Source: Firmicutes bacterium UBA1422
GTDB taxonomy: Bacteria > Bacillota > Clostridia > Peptostreptococcales > Anaerovoracaceae
Reading direction: 5' to 3'
Assembly: GCA_002304835.1 (NCBI GenBank)
Contig: DBPK01000027.1
Span: forward strand, 17,409-30,626
Length of the DNA: 13,218 nt
Both the position numbers and the translations under genes were made by a program. Under the pieces are notes generated by a model, which did no database searches, had not been told where the DNA came from, and was given only the letters and a program-made list of their open reading frames with translations. Numbering within the stretch: position 1 is the stretch's first letter; each line of letters begins with the position of its first letter. Of this stretch, positions 6,902 to 13,218 are shown one piece after another.

Positions 6902-6942
6902 ATTACCCATAAAAAAGCAGATAAAATCATGGGGAAAGAATA

Positions 6943-9084
6943 ATGAAAAAAAAATATATAATAAAAGGCATGGGCTGTGCCGCATGCGCTGCAACAATAG
7001 AAAAGAATGTGAATGCCATGGCTTCTGTCAGAGAAGCAAGGGTCAGTCTTGTTTCCGATTCAATGATCGTTGATTTTGATGAAAAGCAGATCGGGTCTTC
7101 CGAAATAGTAAAAACAGTCAGGGAAAGCGGATATGATGCACAAGAGGCAAAAAGTACTTATGAGGGCAAAAAAGATCAAGAGAAAACAACAGCCGGGGAA
7201 ATAAAAGAGCTTAAATACCGGTTTCTGATATCACTGGGATTTCTGATCCCTCTTATGGTTTTGTCAATGGGAGGAATGATAAAGCTGCCGGTCCCGGAAG
7301 TACCTTCCTGGGGCCTGGGCATCTTGGCTTTTCCTGTGGCGGTCATCAATTACAAATACTACACAAGAGGATTTAAACTGCTTTTTAAAGCAGCACCCAA
7401 CATGGATTCTCTAATTGCCATAGGCTCACTGGCCGCATTGATCCTGGGGTATTTCGAATCTGCAGTTATGATCCTGACTCTGGTGACCATTGGGAAATGG
7501 CTGGAAGTACGATCCAAGGGCAGGACCGGTGATGCCGTAAAAAAACTGATGGCTCTTGCTCCGAGGGAAGCAAGGATAATCACAAAAGACGGACAGGAAA
7601 AAATCATACCTGCAGAGGATCTTCTGCCGGGAGATATCATTGCGGTCAAATCAGGAGAAAGCATACCGGCAGACGGGACAGTAACAGAAGGCACATGCAT
7701 CCTGGATGAGTCGACCCTTACAGGGGAAAGTATGCTCGTTGATAAAGGTCCCGGAGATGAAGTTTTCACAGCGACAATCAATAAGGCCGGATACTTAAAA
7801 ATGAAGGCGGACAAGGTGGGTGAAGAAACTGCATTTTCAGGAATAATAAGACTTGTAGAGGAAGCAGCCGATTCAAAAGCTCCAATAGCAAGGCTGGCGG
7901 ATAAAGTTTCTGCTTTTTTTGTTCCCATTGTCATATTGATCGCTGTGATAACAGCTGTCTGCTGGATATTAGCCGGTGCAGAACTTGATCGGGTCGGTTC
8001 CATGAGCATCGCTGTACTGGTTATATCATGTCCCTGTGCTTTGGGTCTTGCCACACCCCTTGCAATAATGGCAGGAACGGGAAGGGGCGCCGAAAAAGGC
8101 ATACTTTTTCGGACTGCAGAAACTCTGGAAACAGTTTCAAAAACCCAAGTTGCCGTGATAGACAAGACCGGCACACTTACAAAAGGAAGGCCTGAAATAA
8201 GCGAAATAGTTACAATAAAAGGAACAGAAGAAGACATCATAGTTTATACTGCTTCCCTTGAAAAACTGTCGGAGCACCCCCTAGGTTTGCCCATAATAGA
8301 AAGAGCAGAGAAAAAAGGACTGGATACAAAAAAAGTGAACAGATTCCTTGTAATGCCGGGAAGAGGGATAGAAGGCATCATAGAAGGGAAAAGGGTGTTG
8401 TCAGGGAACAAAGAGTTCATGCACGAGAATGACATATTGGTTGAAGAGGGTCAGACTGTCAAATTGTACGAAACAGGAAGGACCCTCATATACACAGGAA
8501 TAGACGGTGATCTTGCCGGGATCATAGCATTAAGGGATGAGCCGAAGGAAAGCAGCCGGGAAGCTGTTCTTGAACTCAAAGAAATGGGCATAGAAACGGT
8601 AATGCTCACAGGAGATAATCAAATAACAGCAGAGGCCATAGCAAAGGAAACAGGCATAGACAAAGTGGTGGCGCAAGTTATGCCGGAAGAAAAAAAGAAT
8701 GTTATAGATGATATAAAAAAAGAAGGCAGAAATGTTTTGATGATAGGAGACGGTATAAATGATGCACCTGCTCTAAAGGCTGCCGACACGGGAATAGCCA
8801 TAGGAGCGGGAACGGATATCGCAATAGAAGCTGCTGATATCGTGCTTATGCATGAAGATCCAAAAGACGGGGCTTGTGCAGTGAAACTCAGCAAGGCAGT
8901 GGTAAGAAACATAAAGCAGAATCTTTTTTGGGCGTTTTTCTATAACTCTTTGGGCATTCCTCTGGCAGCAGGAGTCTTTTATCCGTTTACAGGATGGACC
9001 CTGGATCCCATGTTTGCCGCTGCAGCCATGTCCATGAGTTCCCTTTGTGTAGTTACAAATGCATTGAGGCTCAGAAAGGCTTAA
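6943..9084 (+). CDS. copA: Copper-translocating P1B-type ATPase
   Basis: This is a heavy-metal-transporting P-type ATPase of 713 residues, most likely exporting Cu(I) across the cytoplasmic membrane. It has one N-terminal metal-binding domain with GMGCAAC (residues 9-15, in place of the usual GMTCxxC). Membrane segments follow from about residue 94, then the actuator loop TGES (260-263) and the metal-site CPC (363-365). Next come the phosphorylation motif DKTGT (D407), the nucleotide-domain SEHPL (443-447) and the hinge GDGINDAP (602-609). The final two membrane helices carry YN and MSMSS, which with CPC mark the copper/silver group P1B-1. GGGGAAAG at 6931-6938 is the ribosome site. No copZ chaperone or csoR regulator is adjacent. 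The ATPase class is certain; copper rather than silver specificity follows from motifs. Confidence 0.93.
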   Translation: MKKKYIIKGMGCAACAATIEKNVNAMASVREARVSLVSDSMIVDFDEKQIGSSEIVKTVRESGYDAQEAKSTYEGKKDQEKTTAGEIKELKYRFLISLGFLIPLMVLSMGGMIKLPVPEVPSWGLGILAFPVAVINYKYYTRGFKLLFKAAPNMDSLIAIGSLAALILGYFESAVMILTLVTIGKWLEVRSKGRTGDAVKKLMALAPREARIITKDGQEKIIPAEDLLPGDIIAVKSGESIPADGTVTEGTCILDESTLTGESMLVDKGPGDEVFTATINKAGYLKMKADKVGEETAFSGIIRLVEEAADSKAPIARLADKVSAFFVPIVILIAVITAVCWILAGAELDRVGSMSIAVLVISCPCALGLATPLAIMAGTGRGAEKGILFRTAETLETVSKTQVAVIDKTGTLTKGRPEISEIVTIKGTEEDIIVYTASLEKLSEHPLGLPIIERAEKKGLDTKKVNRFLVMPGRGIEGIIEGKRVLSGNKEFMHENDILVEEGQTVKLYETGRTLIYTGIDGDLAGIIALRDEPKESSREAVLELKEMGIETVMLTGDNQITAEAIAKETGIDKVVAQVMPEEKKNVIDDIKKEGRNVLMIGDGINDAPALKAADTGIAIGAGTDIAIEAADIVLMHEDPKDGACAVKLSKAVVRNIKQNLFWAFFYNSLGIPLAAGVFYPFTGWTLDPMFAAAAMSMSSLCVVTNALRLRKA

Positions 9085-9106
9085 AACATTTGTATTTAAG
9101 CCTTTC
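9074..9106 (+). other. 12-bp hairpin spanning the copA stop codon
   Basis: GAAAGGCTTAAA (9074-9085) pairs perfectly with TTTAAGCCTTTC (9095-9106) around a 9-base loop. The left arm contains the last codons and TAA stop of copA. The sequence after it is not T-rich, so it is not a convincing intrinsic terminator; it may protect the mRNA 3' end or attenuate read-through into the next gene. Confidence 0.55.
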
Positions 9107-9118
9107 AGGTTGTATAAT
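9090..9118 (+). promoter_or_regulatory. Candidate promoter of the CofE-like gene
   Basis: TTGTAT (9090-9095) and TATAAT (9113-9118) are 17 bases apart. The -35 box falls in the loop and first base of the right arm of the hairpin at 9074-9106. The predicted start near 9125 leaves a leader of about 45 bases before the ATG at 9170. Confidence 0.5.
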
Positions 9119-9169
9119 TGACAGGGAACAGCAGGCTGTTTTCCAGCAAAAAGACAGGAGAAAAGGAAT

Positions 9170-10360
9170 ATGGAAAGAAGAGTAGGAACGGTTGCAAGGG
9201 GACTTAGGGCGCCAATAATAAGAGAAGGGGACGACCTCAAAAAAATAGTCACTGACACGGTGCTTGGGGCGGCAGCTTCAGGGGAATTCACGGTAATGGA
9301 TAAAGATGTGATAGGCATAACCGAAGCCGTCCTTGCCAGGGCTCAGGGCAACTATGCAACAAAAGAGCAACTGGCAAAGGATGTGAGAAACAAATTAGGG
9401 GGAGAGGAAATAGGCGTTATTTTCCCCATACTCAGTAGAAACAGATTTGCCATATGTCTTAAAGGAATAGCAAGGGGAGCAAAAAAAATATTTTTGATGT
9501 TAAGTTATCCCAGCGATGAAGTCGGAAACCATCTTGTTGATATAGATCTTATGTATGAAAAGGGAGTGGATCCATATAAAAAAGTTCTGACACAAAAGGA
9601 GTTCGAAAAACTGTTCGGTAAATCAAAACATCCTTTTACCGGAATGGATTATATCAGTTATTATAAACAGCTGATCCAAGAGGAAGGAGCCGAAGCTGAA
9701 ATAATTTTTTCAAACGATCCCAAAACAATACTTCTTTACACAAAAAATGTCCTGACCTGTGATATACATACCAGAGAAAGAACTAAACAGATCCTCAGGG
9801 ATGCAGGAGCAGAAAAGATCCTGGGTCTTGATGATATACTTGATAAAAGTGTTGACGGCAGCGGATCAAACAACAGGTACGGGATACTTGGATCAAACAA
9901 AGCAACAGAAGAGACGATCAAGCTTTTCCCAAATGACTGTGACAAATTTGTTGATTCTGTCAGAGATGAAATAAAAAAGGCAACGGGAAAGAATGTGGAA
10001 GTCCTGGTATATGGTGATGGCGCCTTTAAAGACCCTGTCGGAAAGATATGGGAACTGGCTGACCCTGTTGTATCGCCGGGATATACGGAAGGCCTTTTGG
10101 GCACTCCCAGCGAAATAAAACTCAAATATCTGGCGGATAATGATTTTGCCCACTTAAATGGAGAAGAACTCAAACAGGCGGTTTCCGATTATATAAAGAA
10201 TAAGGATGCTGACCTTGAGGGCAAAATGGTTTCCCAGGGAACCACACCAAGAAGGCTCACCGATCTGATAGGATCTCTCTGCGATCTCATATCGGGCAGC
10301 GGAGACAAAGGAACGCCCATTGTTTATATACAGGGATATTTTGATAATTATACAAAGTGA
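9170..10360 (+). CDS. CofE-like gamma-glutamyl ligase family protein
   Basis: This is a 396-residue homologue of coenzyme F420-0:L-glutamate ligase (CofE, PF01996), a GTP-dependent enzyme adding glutamate through its gamma-carboxyl. Similarity is clearest at the N-terminus: RAPIIREGDDLKKIV (about 13-27), then VMDKDVIGITEAVLARAQGNY, matching the family pattern of a GDDL motif and a switch-like strand. A later YGDGAFKDPVGKIWE (from residue 281) stands where CofE has its DTFGRPWR-type motif, but is clearly different. It is longer than archaeal CofE (about 250 residues). The start is fixed by AGGAG at 9156-9160. No F420 biosynthesis gene is nearby and Clostridia are not known as F420 producers, so the real acceptor is probably something else. 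The family call is moderate to good; the substrate is unknown. Confidence 0.75.
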   Translation: MERRVGTVARGLRAPIIREGDDLKKIVTDTVLGAAASGEFTVMDKDVIGITEAVLARAQGNYATKEQLAKDVRNKLGGEEIGVIFPILSRNRFAICLKGIARGAKKIFLMLSYPSDEVGNHLVDIDLMYEKGVDPYKKVLTQKEFEKLFGKSKHPFTGMDYISYYKQLIQEEGAEAEIIFSNDPKTILLYTKNVLTCDIHTRERTKQILRDAGAEKILGLDDILDKSVDGSGSNNRYGILGSNKATEETIKLFPNDCDKFVDSVRDEIKKATGKNVEVLVYGDGAFKDPVGKIWELADPVVSPGYTEGLLGTPSEIKLKYLADNDFAHLNGEELKQAVSDYIKNKDADLEGKMVSQGTTPRRLTDLIGSLCDLISGSGDKGTPIVYIQGYFDNYTK

Positions 10361-10410
10361 TTTTATGAAAAGAAACGGACCACATAAAAAAGAGAGGGGA
10401 AACTGACAGA

Positions 10411-10887
10411 ATGCTTGAATGGATAACTACCACTCTTGCGGGTAAACTACTTGCTACTGCAGTAGTATCTGCTATTCCGGTTATTGAGCTTAGAGGAGGT
10501 ATCCCTTTTGGAGTGTATCACGGCCTGCCCATATGGCTTTCATATGCGGTAAGCGTTTTCGGCAATATGCTGCCCATACCTTTTATACTCTGGTTTTTGA
10601 AGAGAATATTCAACTGGATGAAGTCCTTTGAAAAACTTGGGTTGATAGTTCAGAAGTTGGAAGAGAAAGGGCATATAAAGGGACAGAAGGTCATAAAGTA
10701 CAGAAAACTCGGGCTTTTTATACTTGTGGCGATCCCCCTTCCGGGGACCGGTGCATGGACAGGGGCCCTGGTGGCCACCGTACTTGAAATGCCCTGGAAA
10801 GAAGCTCTGCCGATGATTTTTTTGGGTGTGCTGGCTGCGGGATTTCTGGTCACGGGAATAACTTTTGGATTCACAAGTATTTTTTGA
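10411..10887 (+). CDS. Small multidrug-export family membrane protein (COG2426)
   Basis: This is a small integral membrane protein of 158 residues resembling the Sm_multidrug_ex family (PF06695/COG2426). The family name comes from an early annotation and its transport role is poorly supported. The start MLEWITTTLAGKLLATAVVSAIPVIELRGGIPFGV with the conserved IELRGGIPFG, the middle NMLPIPFILWFLKRIFNWM, and LVAIPLPGTGAWTGALVA (the PLPGTGAWTG signature) are characteristic. About four hydrophobic segments are visible, with a basic cytoplasmic loop (KGHIKGQKVIKYRK) between them. The ribosome site is GAGGGG near 10394-10399. It follows the CofE-like gene by 50 bases, with no terminator between, so they probably share a transcript that ends at the hairpin at 10921. 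Confidence 0.85.
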   Translation: MLEWITTTLAGKLLATAVVSAIPVIELRGGIPFGVYHGLPIWLSYAVSVFGNMLPIPFILWFLKRIFNWMKSFEKLGLIVQKLEEKGHIKGQKVIKYRKLGLFILVAIPLPGTGAWTGALVATVLEMPWKEALPMIFLGVLAAGFLVTGITFGFTSIF

Positions 10888-10920
10888 AGAAACTTAAGGG
10901 CGAAATTTATTTGATAAAAC

Positions 10921-10956
10921 TGCCGTCTCACTTTTGAGACGGCATTTAACTTTTTT
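10921..10956 (+). terminator. Rho-independent terminator after the COG2426 gene
   Basis: TGCCGTCTCA (10921-10930) pairs perfectly with TGAGACGGCA (10935-10944) around a CTTT loop, and a T-rich tail with six consecutive T residues ends at 10956. This is a strong intrinsic terminator 33 bases after the stop codon. Confidence 0.92.
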
Positions 10957-11098
10957 GTATGATTTATGAGAGAAGATTTCGACAAATTGCTTTTATTGTG
11001 GTACAAGTTTGCTGTAATATGATCGTCACTTATTATACCTCAAAAAAGCGATATGCAGGACTCATTGAAACAAAAGGGGAACAGGCTTTTTAATCAAA

Positions 11099-11122
11099 AA
11101 GATGTCATTTTCTTAACATCTT
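11099..11122. promoter_or_regulatory. Inverted repeat upstream of the aminotransferase, candidate operator
   Basis: AAGATGT (11099-11105) and ACATCTT (11116-11122) are perfect 7-base inverted arms with a 10-base spacer. The repeat overlaps the -35 box of the sigma-70 candidate and touches the -24 element of the sigma-54 candidate, so a bound protein would directly affect transcription. The regulator is not known. Confidence 0.45.
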
Positions 11123-11144
11123 GGCACGAAACTTGTATTATAAT
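11113..11144 (+). promoter_or_regulatory. Aminotransferase promoter region with sigma-70 and sigma-54-like elements
   Basis: TTAACA (11113-11118) and TATTAT (11136-11141) are 17 bases apart, a usable housekeeping promoter; TATAAT also occurs at 11139-11144. Within the same stretch TGGCAC (11122-11127), five bases, then TTGTA (11133-11137) matches the sigma-54 pattern TGGCAC-N5-TTGCA except for one base in the -12 element (GT instead of GC). Which of them is used cannot be decided from the sequence. Confidence 0.5.
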
Positions 11145-11208
11145 AAAGGTACAAAGTTATATTTTTAGCCGCTAAAATTTGGGCGGTGAGAAAAGAGGAG
11201 GTCATAGA

Positions 11209-12570
11209 ATGACTGAAATGAATAAAGCAAAAGCTTTAGAAGAAGCAAGAAGAGTCGTTGGCTACATTGAAAGCGACAGCTTGTCAGAAGCTGACAAAAA
11301 AGCTATACACGATGACTCCATCAAGAACTTCAATGAAAACGTAAACCCCGGATGGCTGGAGTACAGAAAATCTGTATCCGACGATGCGGCATTCATTGAA
11401 TGGACAGACTCGGAAGAGCATTTTGAAGATCTGCACGGAACACAGTTCGTTGACTGTTTGGGCGGATTCGGCATCTACACATGCGGCCACAGAAACCCTG
11501 CTATCCTCAAGACAGTTAAGGCTCAGTTGGACAAATATGCACTGCATTCACAGGAACTGGTTGACCCGCTTAGAGGATACCTTGCTAATATACTGGCAAT
11601 GATTACTCCGGGAGACCTTCAGTACTGCTTCTTTACAAACGGCGGAGCAGAGGCTGTAGAAATGGCTCTGAAACTGGCAAGACTGGCAACAGGCGGCAGA
11701 TGGTACATATCAACTGTTGGCGCATTCCACGGAAAATCCATGGGTGCCATCTCAATGGGAGGCAAGGGCGCATACAGAGAAGATTACGTGCCTATGATCC
11801 AGCAGGTACAGCATGTTGAATTCGGTAATGCGGATGCCATGGAAGCAGCAATAAAGAATCTGCAGACAGTAGGCGAAAAGGTAGCAGGAGTTATCATCGA
11901 GCCCATACAGGGTGAAGCAGGCGTTCAGATCCCACCGGAAGGATACTTCAAGAAAGTAAGAGAAATATGCGACAAGTACGATGTTGCTCTTATTTGTGAC
12001 GAGATCCAGACAGGTATGGGAAGATGCGGAACCATGTGGAGAGTTGAGCATGAAGGAATAGTTCCGGATATAATGACATACGGAAAAGCTTTTGGCGGCG
12101 GAGTTATGCCTATCACAGGTATAATCGCAAGACCTAAGATGTGGGTAGAAAAACTTATAGACAATCCATGGATACTTGGATCACCCACATTCGGCGGAAA
12201 TCCCCTGGCCTGCTCAGCAGCCATTTCCACGATCAAGTTCATGCTGGAGAACGATGTTCCCAAGATGTGTGCAGAAAAAGGTGCATATATCATGGCAGGA
12301 CTGGAAAAACTGAAGCAGAAATATCCGACAGTATTGGTTGGATACAGAGGCGCAGGCCTTCTGATCTGTATGGAATTCCCGGAAGCAGAAGTAGGATATA
12401 AAGTAACCAAGGGTATGTTCGAAAGACATGTTATGACTGCAGGAACTTTGGTTAATGCAAAAACAGTTCGTATTGAGCCCCCTGCAATACTTAAGCAGGA
12501 AACCATGGATGAAGTCCTGGCTAAGCTTGATGAAGCTCTGGCTGATGCAAAGAAGGAATTCAACCTCTAA
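11209..12570 (+). CDS. patA: Putrescine-type class III aminotransferase
   Basis: This is a PLP-dependent class III aminotransferase of 453 residues, most like putrescine aminotransferase (PatA/YgjG, about 459 residues in E. coli), which moves the amino group of putrescine to 2-oxoglutarate. The start at 11209 is fixed by AGGAGGT at 11196-11202; a frame opening at 11179 has no such site. Shared features are HSQELVDPLRGYLA, the phosphate-binding TNGGAEAVEMALKLA, SVGAFHGKS-like TVGAFHGKSMGA, EPIQGEAGVQIPPEGY, DEIQTGMGRCG with the PLP-nitrogen aspartate D264, and the Schiff-base lysine K293 in YGKAFGGGVMPITG. TFGGNPLACSAA and AGTLVNAKTVRIEPP complete the pattern. It is a single-gene unit between two terminators. 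Class and PLP chemistry are certain; the amine substrate (putrescine, cadaverine or another omega-amine) is inferred. Confidence 0.85.
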   Translation: MTEMNKAKALEEARRVVGYIESDSLSEADKKAIHDDSIKNFNENVNPGWLEYRKSVSDDAAFIEWTDSEEHFEDLHGTQFVDCLGGFGIYTCGHRNPAILKTVKAQLDKYALHSQELVDPLRGYLANILAMITPGDLQYCFFTNGGAEAVEMALKLARLATGGRWYISTVGAFHGKSMGAISMGGKGAYREDYVPMIQQVQHVEFGNADAMEAAIKNLQTVGEKVAGVIIEPIQGEAGVQIPPEGYFKKVREICDKYDVALICDEIQTGMGRCGTMWRVEHEGIVPDIMTYGKAFGGGVMPITGIIARPKMWVEKLIDNPWILGSPTFGGNPLACSAAISTIKFMLENDVPKMCAEKGAYIMAGLEKLKQKYPTVLVGYRGAGLLICMEFPEAEVGYKVTKGMFERHVMTAGTLVNAKTVRIEPPAILKQETMDEVLAKLDEALADAKKEFNL

Positions 12571-12601
12571 AAAAGACAAAAAATATATTACAGAAACAAA
12601 A

Positions 12602-12628
12602 AGGGACCGGCTTTTGCCGGTCTCTTTT
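12602..12628 (+). terminator. Rho-independent terminator after the aminotransferase gene
   Basis: AGGGACCGGC (12602-12611) pairs with GCCGGTCTCT (12616-12625), with one G-T wobble, around a TTTT loop; T residues continue to 12628. It lies 31 bases after the stop and isolates the gene from mtnA. Confidence 0.88.
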
Positions 12629-12673
12629 GATGTCATATTGGATTTTGTAAATGCAATATCTTGGCTGTTATAG

Positions 12674-12679
12674 TATAAT
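12674..12679 (+). promoter_or_regulatory. -10 box of a probable mtnA promoter
   Basis: A perfect TATAAT lies 30 bases before the mtnA start, after the terminator of the preceding gene. No good -35 box stands at the usual distance (TTGTAA at 12645-12650 is 23 bases away), so the promoter may be weak or need an activator. No SAM riboswitch or T-box was recognised in the short leader. Confidence 0.45.
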
Positions 12680-12709
12680 TGATTTGTGTCTCAAAAAAGG
12701 AGAGAATAA

Positions 12710-13218
12710 ATGCCTGATACAGTACCATTCAAATTTGAAGAAGGAAAACTTCTGATCATGGATCAGAGGCTGCTTCCCGGAGAAGAAAGATTCATAGAAA
12801 TAAATACAAAAGAGGATATTTGGGATGCCATAAAAAATCTAAAGGTCAGAGGGGCACCTGCCATAGGCATTGCAGCTGCATACGGACTATGGGTGGCGTT
12901 AAGGGATCTAAAAACCAGAGACTATAAAGAATTTTCGTTGAAATTCCGGGAGACAAAAGAGTATCTTGAAACATCAAGACCTACAGCGGTCAATCTTTTC
13001 TGGGCACTTGATCGTATGGAGAAGAAACTAAATGAACATGCGGACATAAAAGATACCGGCATCTCATGGGAAGATTCGGCCAAAAAGATAAAAGAAGAAC
13101 TTCTCCGGGAGGCCGAGAGAATGAGAATAGAAGACGAAGAGGCATGTTATGCCATGGGGATATACGGACTTGAACTGCTTCGCCCGGGTATGGGAATACT
13201 TACCCACTGCAATGCGGG
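12710..13218 (+). CDS. mtnA: S-methyl-5-thioribose-1-phosphate isomerase, 5' part (partial)
   Basis: This is the first 169 complete codons of MtnA, which isomerises 5-methylthioribose-1-phosphate to the ribulose form in the methionine salvage pathway that recycles methylthioadenosine. The gene runs off the right edge. The ATG at 12710 follows AGGAG at 12698-12702. Family marks are LLIMDQRLLPGEERF near the start, VRGAPAIGIAAAYGL (about residues 45-59) with the substrate-phosphate loop, RPTAVNLFWALDRM, and THCNAG at the edge with the catalytic cysteine C167. The related eIF2B-like ribose-1,5-bisphosphate isomerases share this fold, but the combination of motifs is that of MtnA. No other salvage gene is visible because the window ends. 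Confidence 0.94.
   Translation, partial: MPDTVPFKFEEGKLLIMDQRLLPGEERFIEINTKEDIWDAIKNLKVRGAPAIGIAAAYGLWVALRDLKTRDYKEFSLKFRETKEYLETSRPTAVNLFWALDRMEKKLNEHADIKDTGISWEDSAKKIKEELLREAERMRIEDEEACYAMGIYGLELLRPGMGILTHCNA

Larger units (their letters stand above)
10888..11208 (+). other. Intergenic region of 321 bases before the aminotransferase gene
   Basis: It holds the terminator at 10921-10956, then AT-rich sequence without an open frame I would trust, then promoter elements at 11099-11144 and the ribosome site of the aminotransferase. A weak extra promoter-like pair, TTGTGG (10996-11001) and TATGAT (11018-11023) 16 bases apart, lies between. No riboswitch, tRNA or small RNA was recognised. Confidence 0.6.

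Noticed and set aside
7359..8240. Long open frame of 293 codons on the minus strand within the copper ATPase gene
   Set aside because: Serine- and alanine-rich shadow of a fully supported P-type ATPase; no ribosome site and no family resemblance.
9124..9145. Small hairpin AACAG-CAGG-CTGTT followed by a few T residues before the CofE-like gene
   Set aside because: The stem is only 5 bases, too weak to call a terminator.
10365..10406. Possible 13-residue leader peptide before the COG2426 gene
   Set aside because: It has an ATG and a stop but no ribosome site, and its composition is not that of a known attenuator leader.
11925..12563. Open frame of 212 codons on the minus strand inside the aminotransferase gene
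   Set aside because: Low-complexity antisense shadow of conserved coding sequence.
12629..12709. Riboswitch or T-box upstream of mtnA
   Set aside because: The leader after the -10 box is only about 25 bases and has none of the conserved elements.

Overview
The window reads as ordinary chromosome of an anaerobic, moderately low-GC Bacillota (class Clostridia). The grounds are strong AGGAGG-type ribosome sites, the protein families present, and the atpG-atpD-atpC order. The exact genus cannot be fixed from this sequence; an Eubacteriales/Anaerovoracaceae-like member is a guess. No tRNA, rRNA, CRISPR array, insertion sequence or phage gene was seen.

Layout. (1) 1-3482, + strand: the end of an F1Fo-ATP synthase operon (3' end of atpG, complete atpD and atpC). 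It runs on without a visible terminator into a lipoprotein resembling a solute-binding protein and an unrecognised 109-residue protein. A terminator-like hairpin at 3555-3589 lies inside the opposing gene. (2) 6774-3475, - strand: a tightly overlapping feoA-feoB-phzF operon joining ferrous iron uptake to a PhzF-family isomerase/epimerase-like protein. (3) 6943-10887, + strand: a copper-type P1B ATPase, then a CofE-like gamma-glutamyl ligase homologue and a COG2426 small membrane protein, ending at a clear terminator. (4) 11209-12570: a putrescine-type class III aminotransferase behind a 321-base promoter region. (5) 12710 to the edge: the 5' part of mtnA (methionine salvage).

How the genes relate. 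The feo operon and the copper ATPase diverge from a compact 168-base region where two promoters have abutting -35 boxes. An inverted repeat at the predicted feoA transcription start is a plausible metal-repressor operator. The centre of the window is therefore a metal-homeostasis block. The aminotransferase (polyamine nitrogen) and mtnA (recycling of methylthioadenosine, a by-product of polyamine synthesis) could both relate to polyamine metabolism, but a terminator separates them.

The most unusual observation is the FeoB G domain. The P-loop lysine is alanine, the switch I region does not match the usual motif, and the G3 aspartate is glutamate, while G4 and the membrane domain look intact. 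Other points of interest are a CofE homologue with no visible F420 genes, an orphan binding protein attached to the ATP synthase operon, and a sigma-54-like element upstream of the aminotransferase. I see no clear multi-gene defence or otherwise new system in this window.
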